Positions 46,204-56,275 of a stretch of DNA of 64,000 nucleotides are shown here, in pieces. Below the pieces are notes generated by a model. It was not told the DNA's origin, did no database searches, and worked only from the letters and a program-made list of their open reading frames with translations. The stretch comes from Arachis hypogaea (taxonomy: Eukaryota; Streptophyta; Magnoliopsida; Fabales; Fabaceae), in assembly GCF_003086295.3 (NCBI RefSeq), contig NC_092044.1, positions 75,478,024 through 75,542,023 of the forward strand, given 5' to 3'. Each line of letters starts with the position of its first letter. The first letter of the stretch is position 1. The position numbers and the translations under genes are program-made.

Positions 46204-47443
46204 TGATGAGCGAATAATTTATACGCTTTTTGGCATTGTTTTTAGGAAGTTTTTAGTATGATCTAGTTACTTTTAGGGATGTTTTCATTAGTTTTTATGC
46301 TAAATTCACATTTCTGGACTTTACTATGAGTTTTTGTGTTTTTCTATGATTTCAGGTATTTTTTGGCTGAAATTGAGGGACCTGAGCAAAACTCTGATAA
46401 GAGGCTGACAAAGGACTGTTGATGCTGTTGGAATTTGACCTCCCTGCAATATATAATAGTCCATACTTTATTCGAGATTTGACGACATAAACTGGCGCTC
46501 AACGCTAGTTCCATGCTGCTTTCTGGAGTCAAATGCCAGAAACACATCACGAACCAGAGTTGAACACCCAAAACACGTTACAACTTGGCGTTCATCTCCA
46601 AGAGAAGCCTCAGCTCATGGATAGATCAAGCTCAGCCCAAGCACACACCAAGTGGGCCCCGGAAAGTTTAGTTCTTAGATCTGGGGGCTGGCCATTCGGC
46701 CATGCCTGGACCTTTCACTTATGTATTTTCAACGGTGGAGTTTCTACACACCATAGATTAAGGGTGTGGAGCTCAACTGTACCTCAAGTTTTAATGCAAT
46801 TACTACTATTTTCTATCCAATTTGATTTATTCCTGTTCTAAGATATTTGTTGCACTTCAACTTGATGAATGTGATGATCCGTGACACTCATCATCATTCT
46901 CATCATCATCTACCTTAGACCGAGCGCATATCTCTTGGATTCCTTAATTAGAATCTTCGTGGTATAAGCTAGAATTGATGGCGGCATTCATGGGAATCCG
47001 GAAAGTCTAACCTTGTCTGTGGTATTTCGAGTAGGATTCCGGGATTGAATGACTGTGACGAGCTTCAAACTCCTGAAGGCTGGGCATTAGTGACAGACGC
47101 AAAAGAATCACTGGATTCTATTCCAACCTGATTGAGAACCGACAGATGATTAGCCGTGCTATGACAAAGCATTTGGACCTTTTTCACTGAGAGGATGGAA
47201 TGTAGCCATTGACAACAGTGATGCCCTACATACAGCTTGCCATAGAAAGGAGTGATGAAAAACTAGAAGGAAGAAGTAGGAAAGCAGAGATTCAAAAGGA
47301 ACACAGCACCTCTATACACCTATCCGAAATTCCCACCATTGGATTACATGAGTAACTTTATCTTTATTTTTCTGTTTATTTACTATTATTTGATTTTCAA
47401 AATTCCATAATCAATTATTATCCGCCTGACTGAGATTTACAAG
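46204..47443 (+). repeat. 5' LTR of the plus-strand A element, left part
   Basis: TGATGAGCGAATAATTT to CTGAGATTTACAAG. The remainder lies at 54546-54620 beyond the nested B element, ending TTTTGTCCACCA. About 110 bp normally found between the two is missing. Confidence 0.85.
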
Positions 47444-49150
47444 AGTGTAGCGCATGGAAGGGAGAAAGCCACACTGCCCTCCACAAGAGCACACTGCCCT
47501 CCAAGGGAGCACAACAATGAAGCAAGCATTCAAGGCTTCACTGCCCTGCCCTCCTTGAGGGCAGAGCACAATTCTAGGCCAAGAAACAAGGGAAGGAAAA
47601 ATTCTGCCCTGCCCTCCTCAAGAGCAATTTCGGGCTCCTCATGGAAAAATTCAAGGAAGTTGTTCTCCAAGTGCCACCCATGAGTTTCGAACCCAAGCAC
47701 ATGAAGGGAAGGGAGTGGCGCAACAATAAAGGAAAGTGAGCCACACTTGGCTAAAAGGCTACCACCAAGTTTCGAACACAAGATCTCTAGGAAGCCAAGC
47801 CTTAGGCGTGAATCATGTGCCTAGAAGAAAAAGCTCAGCATGCCTTCAGCCAGGTTTCGAACTTGGGACCTCACCCAAGAACAAGGAAAGCTTGCGTTGC
47901 CCTGCCCTTGTGGAGGGCAGAGCAACATTCCTTGGTGCATGGTGCATAATTTGGCACGGCCAGCACGCACACATTGACGCCCAACAAGGGAGCTTGGGCG
48001 CGCAGCTTCGACGCACCATGACAACACTGCCCTGCTCTCCACAAGGGCAGGGCAGCATCCTGATGCCCCTCCCAAATTTGGCACGCTAGTTGGATCCACA
48101 TGCAACGCTTCCCTGCTCTGCCCTTCACAAGAGCAAAGCAACCTCCTGGGAGCAACATGGGCTGAATTTCACTAAAAAATCCAACTTAATTCACTTCTTC
48201 ACCAAATCAAAAAGCCCACTCAAAATTTTGAAATCCAAAATAGAAAGTGTATAAATAGGTGTTAGTTAGGATTAGAAAAGGAGAGCTTACTTTCATTTTA
48301 ATTTTCATCCTTAGTCAACTTGAGAGCTCACTTCCCATTTTTCTGTTTTCTGCAAAATTGGCTTGAGAATTGGAGGAGAGAATTCACTTCTTCTTCCTCT
48401 GATTGTTTTATTTTCTTTACTGGGTTTTGTTTGAGTCTTGAGTGTGAAGAATTGAGGAACTTCTGTCTCAATCTCCATTTAAGATCTCTTTGATTTTCCT
48501 ACTGCATAATTGAGTTAAATTCCATTTCCTTTACTGCTGCAATCTTCAATTTCTTTTTAATTGCTTTGTGAACTTGGATCTAGGAAGGCAATTGAGATCT
48601 AGACTCTGCTATCTAGTCTCTGGAGTCCTGAGATATGATTTTCTCTTTTTGGTTCTTCTGATGAACCACTGCTGCAATTGAATTTCCATTTGCTGTTTGA
48701 AGATCTAGTCAATTTCAATTCATCTCTTGCTTGGTTAATTGTTGCAATTTAATTTCTCTTGCTTAAATTCTAAAATCCCAGTCCTTAAATCCCTTCTTCA
48801 TTCAAGCAATTTATATTTCTTGCACTTTAAGTTACCGCAATTTACATTTCTTGCACTTTAAGTTTCAGTCATTTAATTTCTTGTTCTTTAAGATTCAACA
48901 TCTTTACTTTCAGTTCTCTTTAATTTCTACAATTCATCCCTCTCCCTTTACATTTCCTGCTATTTACTTACTGTTGAATACAAAATCACTCAACCAATAC
49001 TTGATTCGCTTGACTAAATCAACCACTAAACTAAAATTGCTCAATCCTTCAATCCCTGTGGGATCGACCTCACTTCCGTGAGTTTTATTACTTGATGCGA
49101 CCCGGTATACTTGCCAGTGAGTTTTGTGTTGGATTGTTTTCCACACATCA
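47444..49150 (+). repeat. 5' LTR of the plus-strand B element, first 305 bp missing
   Basis: Matches 52874-54545 of the 3' LTR from AGTGTAGCGCATGG onward and ends CCACACATCA. It has many CTGCCCTCC/GGGCAGGGCAG motifs (47480-48130), then TATAAATAGG at 48250-48259. An extra block of about 50 bp near 47975 is absent from the 3' LTR. The open frames here are LTR sequence, not genes. Confidence 0.9.
48250..48259 (+). promoter_or_regulatory. TATA box of the B 5' LTR
   Basis: TATAAATAGG; the same box is at 53645-53654 in the 3' LTR and at 40760-40769 (minus) in the other B element. Transcription would start about 30 bp downstream. Confidence 0.75.
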
Positions 49151-49156
49151 AGTTTT

Positions 49157-49174
49157 TGGCGCCGTTGCCGGGGA
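49157..49174 (+). other. Primer binding site of the plus-strand B element
   Basis: TGGCGCCGTTGCCGGGGA, an exact tRNA-Asp complement, six bases after the LTR. Confidence 0.9.
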
Positions 49175-49373
49175 TTGAAATAGATTGACAATGATTAAGT
49201 GAAGTGGAGGTCTAGATCAAGCACTTTTTCTTTTCTGTTTCTTTAATTTTTTTTAAACCCACTAACTGTTTGAAGATTTGCCTCTATCAACTCACTAACT
49301 GTTTGAGATTTTATCTCAACTAACTGCACTCAATTTTCAAGAGTGCTGCTGTTTATTCCTTGTGATTGTGTGC

Positions 49374-50535
49374 ATGTCACAGGAAAGAAGAGAAGTTCCA
49401 AATTCTGAAGGTCAAGACAAACAGACTATCAGAAGATTGAGAAGAGAAGTCAGAGGGAAGAATACTATAGGAGAAGAAGTCTCTGCGGAAGAAGAATATC
49501 ATGACATGAAGCCACCACTCATTACACTAATCAAGAACAATTGTTCCTATGGTGGAAATCCATTGGAGGATCCTAAACAGCACATATCCACTTTTCTAAA
49601 GACCTGTGGTGCTATCAAACCCGATGGTATAGATCATGACACCTATAAGATCTTGTTACTCCCCTTTTCACTAAGGGGTGAAGCTGCACAATGGCTTGAA
49701 ACCTTTCCCCAAGGAAGTATCACTAGTTGGGACAACTTGATTACCAAATTTTTGGCCAAATTCTCCTCATCCCAATAGATCATCAAGCTGAAAGAGGGGG
49801 TACATCCATTCACACAAGGAGAAGAAGAACCACTCTTCAAGGCATGGGAAAGATATAAGAAAGCAAATGACAAAGTGGGTTTCCAAGCTTTCTATGAAGG
49901 ATTAACCCCAGAAACAAGAAGAGCAGTGGACTACTTCTCAGATGGCCTACTCAAAGCGACAACAACTGCCCAAGGAACTGCAAATTTCAATGACAACGGA
50001 TTGGAGAAACCACAGAATGCAGTTTCAGAAAAAGAAGTGATGAATCTTGAAGGAGTAAATGCATTCATGAACCCGAGCAAACAAATGCACCATCAAACCC
50101 AGCAACACATGGAGCTGAGAGCTAGAAAAGTTGAATGCCTATGTTCTGCTCCAGTGAATGCACAATTTCCACCATGGAGGCCCCATTCTTATCTGAGAAT
50201 GGGGGAGTATCAACATCAAGAACAAAGAAGTTTCAACCAGGGCAAATTCATGACCACAAACAACCAACGTCACTCATCCAATAATGCCAATCAAAACCAA
50301 TACTCACAAAATATGCACTTCCAGCCTCATAACAACTCACAAAATCACCATAACACCTCTGCAACACCCACATCTTATCCGCATAATACCTATGTAATTC
50401 CTTGACAAGGTTTCCCATATCAACCAGTTCATCTCATACATTCACAACTTTTTCAGAGAATCTCGGACTTGGAAGTGATGATAAAGAAACTCATGGAAGT
50501 TCAAGTCCATGAGACAAAAAAAACATATGGATGCA
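49374..50535 (+). pseudogene. Gag of family B
   Basis: ATG at 49374 (MSQERREVPNSEGQDKQTI). The gag core includes ITLIKNNCSYGGNPLEDP, LLLPFSLRGEAAQWLETFP, ITSWDNLITKFLAKF and EPLFKAWERYKKA, typical of the retrotransposon gag family (capsid and RNA packaging). The second half is Asn/Gln/His-rich (QRHSSNNANQNQYSQNMH). One TAG at 49776 replaces Gln (SSQ*IIKL) and a TGA at 50404 follows VIP; a run of eight A at about 50517 shifts the frame. Otherwise readable. No zinc knuckle and no protease downstream. Confidence 0.8.
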
Positions 50536-50988
50536 TATAAGAAGCTTGAAGAACACATACTGCTATTGGCTCAGCATTTTTCAAAAACAACCAAGAAGGA
50601 GGAAATCCCTTTCAACATCACTGAGAACAAACCAAATAACAACGAAAATGCTGCAAAAAGGGAAGAATGGAAAAAGATCATAGAGGAAAGTAAGAAAACC
50701 TTGGACAAAGAAAGTGCCAACCAATAAAAACACAACAAGAAAGTCCTACAAGGAGAGGCAGAAGATAGAATCAAAGAAGATCAAAAAATCCCTACTAAGA
50801 AATTTTCACTAGGGGATAAAGTACTGCTAAACATTCAAACCATGAAGGTGTCCCCACAGCTGTCTGATCACTATATTGTGACTAAGATCCTTCCACGGGA
50901 ATTTATAGAAGTCATCAAAGAGGAAACTGGAAGGAAGTTCACGGTAAAGAAAGACAAGCTAAAGCACTGTGATCTTCAATCTCCATGA
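50509..50988 (+). pseudogene. Coiled-coil linker and integrase-type tail, family B
   Basis: After the A-run frameshift, MRQKKHMDAYKKLEEHIL and a Lys/Glu/Asn-rich helix lead to a TAA at 50725. In the same region KKFSLGDKVLLNIQTMK, DHYIVTKILPREFIEVIK and GRKFTVKKDKLKHC end at TGA 50986-50988. The last part parallels the end of the H integrase (VILFNSRLKLFPGKL … RRFKINGQRLKHY). The protease, RT, RNase H and integrase core of a normal pol are all missing. Confidence 0.65.
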
Positions 50989-51005
50989 TCAACAGAATGA
51001 AGGTT

Positions 51006-51052
51006 GTCAAGCTAGTGACAATAAAAAAGTGCTTGTTGGGAGGCAACCCAAC
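51006..51052 (+). promoter_or_regulatory. Conserved post-pol motif, plus-strand B
   Basis: GTCAAGCTAGTGACAATAAA then GTTGGGAGGCAACCCAAC. The second part is a 6-bp stem (GTTGGG/CCCAAC) with loop AGGCAA. Confidence 0.8.
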
Positions 51053-51120
51053 CTGAGGTAGTTTTCTTTTCATAGCTTTTTCAATAAAAATGTTGAATGA
51101 TTAGTATGCATTGCAAGAAG

Positions 51121-51390
51121 CTAAGTTTGGTGTTGCACACCAAAATAATTTAAGGGAGATGAAGGATTCTAAGTTTGGTGTTCCACCAAAATCTCATTTA
51201 AAAGCACATTCTCACTTCCTGCACAATACTAGCTCCAAGCAATCAAACAGATTATTCAACTACTTAACTGCTTTCTAGTTTTAATTCCATAACCTTTAGC
51301 AAGGACACAAGGTTCCACATATGGTTAACTTGTTGCATCAGAGGCAGTGGCAAGCAATTAAGTTTGGTGTTCCTACACCAAAATTAATCC
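51121..51390 (+). repeat. Three TTTGGTGT/ACACCAAA hairpins
   Basis: AAGTTTGGTGTTGCACACCA at 51123, TTTGGTGTTCCACCAAA at 51173 and TTTGGTGTTCCTACACCAAA at 51363. Each is a copy of the LTR-edge motif TAAGTTTGGTGTTG followed by its own complement. Confidence 0.8.
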
Positions 51391-52568
51391 AAAAGCACAC
51401 TCAATTTATGCATACTAACCATTCATTTAAGGGCTTGAGAAGCAAGCAACTTTTGAGAGTTATGCAGGAAATTAGCCAACAATTGAAGACAATTTGCATT
51501 GTGACTCAAAAGGGATACAACAAGAGGAAGAGTGAAAAGCTGCAACCCAAAAGGTTGTATCTACACTTAATCCTTATTGTTGTGAAATGTTTTAATTCAG
51601 GAATTCTTGTATGCTAAAGTGTTCATCTAGTTGCAAGTGAAGTTGTTTGATTAAGTATGCTTATCTGCATAATGCTTGTCATTCATCACTTAGCTTTAAA
51701 TTTTGTTTTGTTTCCCATATGCTTAAATAAAAGAGAAATGTTTGAATTAGAAAGAAAATATCCAATGTTGCATAAGTTGGAATGGAAGTTAATGGTGGTA
51801 TATATGTTTGATTAAATGCATAAGTCATGAAATAATTGCTGCATAATGTCATTTTCATTAACGTGTGAGCTAGCTTGCTGTCATAAAGGTTCCTATCAGT
51901 AAAGAAAAAATTCCCTTGAGAACAAAAATAAAACAGAAAGAAAAGGAAGAAGAAAAAGCCAATGTGGCAAGAAAAACAAAGAATAAGGTTGAGCACCAAT
52001 AGCTTGGACCCTAGGACACATGCTTGTGGTGTTCTTGTACTAGGATATGCTTGGACAAGTAAATTCTAAGGGGTATTTCAAAACCTGGTCACTTAGATCA
52101 ACTGATTTGGGATGGCCAATTGAAAGTCCACAATAAAGAGCAACCTAGCTACAGAACATTTAGTTATCCAAAGAGGTGCTGGGCATCAATGATCCTAGGA
52201 GGAGATAGTGAGCCATGTGTCTGTGGTGAAGAAATGTTGAGTAAAAAATAAAGCCAAAGGCTGCTGCAACACTTGACACCAAGCCTTCAAAGAATAATAA
52301 GCTTGTTAAGCAAAATAAAACAAGAAAAGTTAGCAAGGGAGCAAGTAAAAAGTAAACCTTATAACAGCAAGCTTAGTAAGCCTTTGAGGAAAAGTGTACA
52401 TTATGTAACAGCAAACAATAATTGAGTTATCATTGCCTGCATAAAAACTCCATGAACCAAGTTCTACTATATGCTTAATAAGGATATGTATGCTTTTCTT
52501 TTTTTCACTTCATTTCCTCTTAATTTTGATGCTTACTTGGGGACAAGCAAGATTTAAGTTTGGTGTTG
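51391..52568 (+). mobile_element. 3' untranslated region of the plus-strand B element
   Basis: AT-rich, no domain in either direction. It ends GGGACAAGCAAGATTTAAG, then TTTGGTGTTG at the LTR edge. There is no third ORF here, unlike the minus-strand B copy. Confidence 0.65.
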
Positions 52569-54545
52569 CGATGACAAGTCATCATATACCCATTTCTTAA
52601 GCTAATTTCACTTGTTTCACTAGTTTTTATGCACTTTCTTGCACCATAAGTAAGCAATTTAGAGTGGAATTGCATGTTTTATTTGAATCAAACAACCACC
52701 ATTTAATTGATGCTAAATCATGAGGTTTAAGCTAAATTTAATTGAATTTTAATTGATTTATAAACCTTGTGAATTTAGTGATACTTTGATTGGTTGTTTT
52801 GATTAATTGTAGGTGAAGAAAAGAAGAAAAGAATGAAGCGTGGCTTAAGAAAGCGTGGCCCAAGGAAGAAAATAGTGTAGCGCATGGAAGGGAGAAAGCC
52901 ACTGCCCTCCACAAGAGCACACTGCCCTCCAAGGGAGCACAACAATGAAGCAAGCATTCAAGGCTTCACTGCCCTACCCTCCTTGAGGGCAGAACACAAT
53001 TCTAGGCCAAGAAACAAGGGAAGGAAAAATTCTGCCCTGCCCTCCTCAAGAGCAATTTTGGGCTCCTCATGGAAAAATTCAAGGAAATTCAAGAGCGATT
53101 TCGGGCTCCAAGTGCCACCCATGAGTTTCGAACCCAAGCACATGAAGGGAAGGGAGTGGCGCAACAATAAAGAAAAATGAGCCACACTTGGCTAAAAGGC
53201 TACCACCAAGTTTCGAACACAAGATCTCTAGGAAGCCAAGCCTTAAGCGTGAATCATGTGCCAAGAAGAAAAAGCTCAGCATGCCTTCAGCCAGGTTTCG
53301 AACTTGGGACCTCATCCAAGAACAAGGAAAGCTTGCGTTGCCCTGCCCTTGTGGAGGGCAAAGCAACATTCCTTGGTGCATGGTGCATAATTTGGCACGG
53401 CCAGCACGCACGATGACAACACTGCCCTATTCTCCACAAGGGCAGGGCAGCATCCTGATGCCCCTCCTAAATTTTGCACGCTAGTTGGATCCACATGCAA
53501 GGCTTCCCTACTCTGCCCTCCACAAGAGCAGAGCAACCTCCTGGGAGCAACATGGGCTGAATTTCACTCAAAAATCCAACTTAATTCACTTCTCCACCAA
53601 ATCAAAAAGCCCACTCAAAATTTTGAAATCCAAAATAGAAAGTGTATAAATAGGTGTTAGTTAGGATTAGAAAAGGAGAGCTTACTTTCATTTTAATTTT
53701 CATCCTTAGTCAACTTGAGAGCTCACTTCCCATTTTTCTGTTTTCTGAAAAATTGGCTTGATAATTGGAGGAGAGAATTCACTTCTTCTTCCTCTGATTG
53801 TTTTATTTTCTTTACTGGGTTTTGTTTGAGTCTTGAGTGTGAAGAATTGAGGAACTTCTGTCTCAATCTCCATTTAAGATCTCTTTGATTTTGCTACTGC
53901 ATAATTGAGTTAAATTCCATTTCCTTTACTGCTGCAATCTTCAATTTCTTTTTAATTGCTTTGTGAACTTGGATCTAGGAAGGCAATTGAGATCTAGACT
54001 CTGCTATCTAGTCTCTGGAGTCCTGAGATCTGATTTTCTCTTTTTGGTTCTTCTGCTGAACCACTACTGCAATTGAATTTCCATTTGCTGTTTGAAGATC
54101 TAGTCAATTTCAATTCATCTCTTGCTTGGTTAATTGTTGCAATTTAATTTCCCTTGCTTAAATTCTGAAATCCCAGTCCTCAAATCCCTTCTTCATTCAA
54201 GCAATTTATATTTCTTGCACTTTAAGTTACCACAATTTACATTTCTTGCACTTTAAGTTTCAGTCATTTAATTTCTTGTTCTTTAAGATTCAGCATCTTT
54301 ACTTTCAGTTCTCTTTAATTTCTGCAATTCATCCCTCTCCCTTTACATTTCCTACTATTTACTTACTGTTGAATACAAAATCACTCAACCAATACTTGAT
54401 TCGCTTGACTAAATCAACCACTAAACTAAAATTGCTCAATCCTTCAATCCCTGTGGCATCGACCTCACTCCCGTGAGTTTTATTACTTGATGCGACCCGG
54501 TATACTTGCCGGTGAGTTTTGTGTTGGATCGTTTTCCACACATCA
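52569..54545 (+). repeat. 3' LTR of the plus-strand B element
   Basis: 1977 bp, from CGATGACAAGTCATC (TG in the other copy) to CCACACATCA. TATAAATAGG at 53645. It differs from the 5' LTR by few substitutions plus one indel of about 50 bp and shorter ones, so the insertion is fairly young. Confidence 0.9.
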
Positions 54546-54626
54546 GTGACAAAGTGTGATTTATGTTTGAGAGCACCAAGTCTTTGGAGCCATTATTGAC
54601 GATCACAATTTTGTCCACCAAGTTTT

Positions 54627-54644
54627 TGGCGCCGTTGCCGGGGA
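54627..54644 (+). other. Primer binding site of the plus-strand A element
   Basis: TGGCGCCGTTGCCGGGGA, six bases after the end of the LTR (54620). A second, decayed copy TTGCGCCGTTGTTGGGGA follows at 54714-54731 with its own CACCAAGTTTT in front. Confidence 0.88.
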
Positions 54645-56275
54645 TTGTTTGAATTACAATTACGTGCAACCACAGCGCCAAGTTTTTCTAATCCGGCAAC
54701 AACACCAAGTTTTTTGCGCCGTTGTTGGGGATTGTTCGAGTATGGACAACTGACGGTTCAACTTGTTGCTCAGATTAGGTAATTTTCTTTTTATTTTCCT
54801 TTCAAAAAAAGTTTTCAAAAATCTTTCAAAAATTTTTTCTTTATTTTCATTTTTCAAAAATATAATTTTCGAAAAAAATAATAAAAATATAAAAAAATCA
54901 TAAAATCATAAAAACTAAAAATATTTTGTGTTTCTTGTTTGAGTCTTGAGTCAATTTTTAACTTTGGTGTCAATTGCATGCTTTAAAAATTTTTCTTGCA
55001 TTTTTCAAAAATTCATGCATTCATGGTGTTCTTCATGATCTTCAATCTGTTCTTGACAAGTCTTCTTGTTTGATCTTGATGTTTTCTTGTTTTGTGTTGT
55101 ATGTTGTTTTTCATATGCATTTTTGCATTCATAGTGTCCATGCATTAAAGAATTCTAAGTTTGGTGTCTTGCATGTTTTCTTTGCATAAAAAATTTTTCA
55201 AAAATATGTTCTTGATGTTCATCATGATCTTCAAAGTGTTCTTGGCGTTCATCTTAACATTCATAGTGTTCTTGCATGCATAATTGGTTTTGATCCAAAA
55301 TTTTCATATTTTGGGTCATAATTGTGTTTTTCTCTCTCATCATTAAAAATTTTAAAATCAAAAAATATCTTTTCCTTATTTCTCTCCACATTTTCGAAAA
55401 TTTGAGTTGACTTGGTCAAAAATTTTTAAAATTAGTGGTTTCTTACAAGTAAAGTAAAAATTTCAATTTTAAAAAAATCTTATCTTTTTAAAACTTTTTC
55501 AAAAATTAAATCTTTTTCATTTTTCTTATTAATTTTTGAAAATTCTTTAAAATCTTTTTCTTAATTTTATCTTAATTTTCGAAATTATGCTAACAATTAA
55601 TATGATTGATTCAAAAATTTGAAGTTTGTTACTTTCTTGTTAAGAAAGGTTCAATCTTTAAATTCTAGAACCATATCTTTTAGTTTCTTGTTAGTTAAGT
55701 AATTAATTTTAATTTTAAAAATTAAATATTTTTCCATCCTATCTTTTTATCATATCTTCTTATCTTATCTTTTTTATCTTTTTCAAAATTTTATCTTTTT
55801 CAAAAATTTGATTTCAAAATATCTTATCTAACTTCTTATTTTCTTATCTTTTCAAATTTAATTTTAATATCTTTTTCAACTAAATATTTGACTTTTTGTT
55901 TGTTTTTATCTTTTTCAAAACTACCTAACTACTTTTCCCTCTTTAATTTTTGAAAATATCTCATCTCTTTTTCAAAAATTCTTTTTAATTGTTTTAAATT
56001 TTAATTTTAACTACATCTTATCTTTAATTTTCGAAAATCATTAACTACTTTTTCAAAATTATTTTTGAATTCTCCCTCTCTTCTCTTCTTCTATTTATTT
56101 ATTTATTTACTAACACTTCTCTTCACCTCTCTTCATCTCCAATCACTGCCTCTATCGTCACCCTTGTGATTGGATTCTCCACTCTTATTCCTTTCTTCTT
56201 TTACTAATAATAAGGATCCTCTTTGTCCAGATATAAAGGATTCCTCTTCCTTTTTCTTTTTCTCTTATCTTTCAT
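54645..56275 (+). mobile_element. Leader of the plus-strand A element
   Basis: About 1.6 kb, strongly T-rich, with repeated TTTTCAAAAATT and TTATCTTTTTC motifs and TAAGTTTGGTGTCTTG at about 55155. Long leaders are usual in Athila-like elements. No ORF of note. Confidence 0.7.

Noticed and set aside
47530..48158. Cluster of overlapping ORFs on both strands, repeated at 52884-53536
   Set aside because: They lie in the CTGCCCT-rich part of the B LTRs. Both copies are non-coding repeats.
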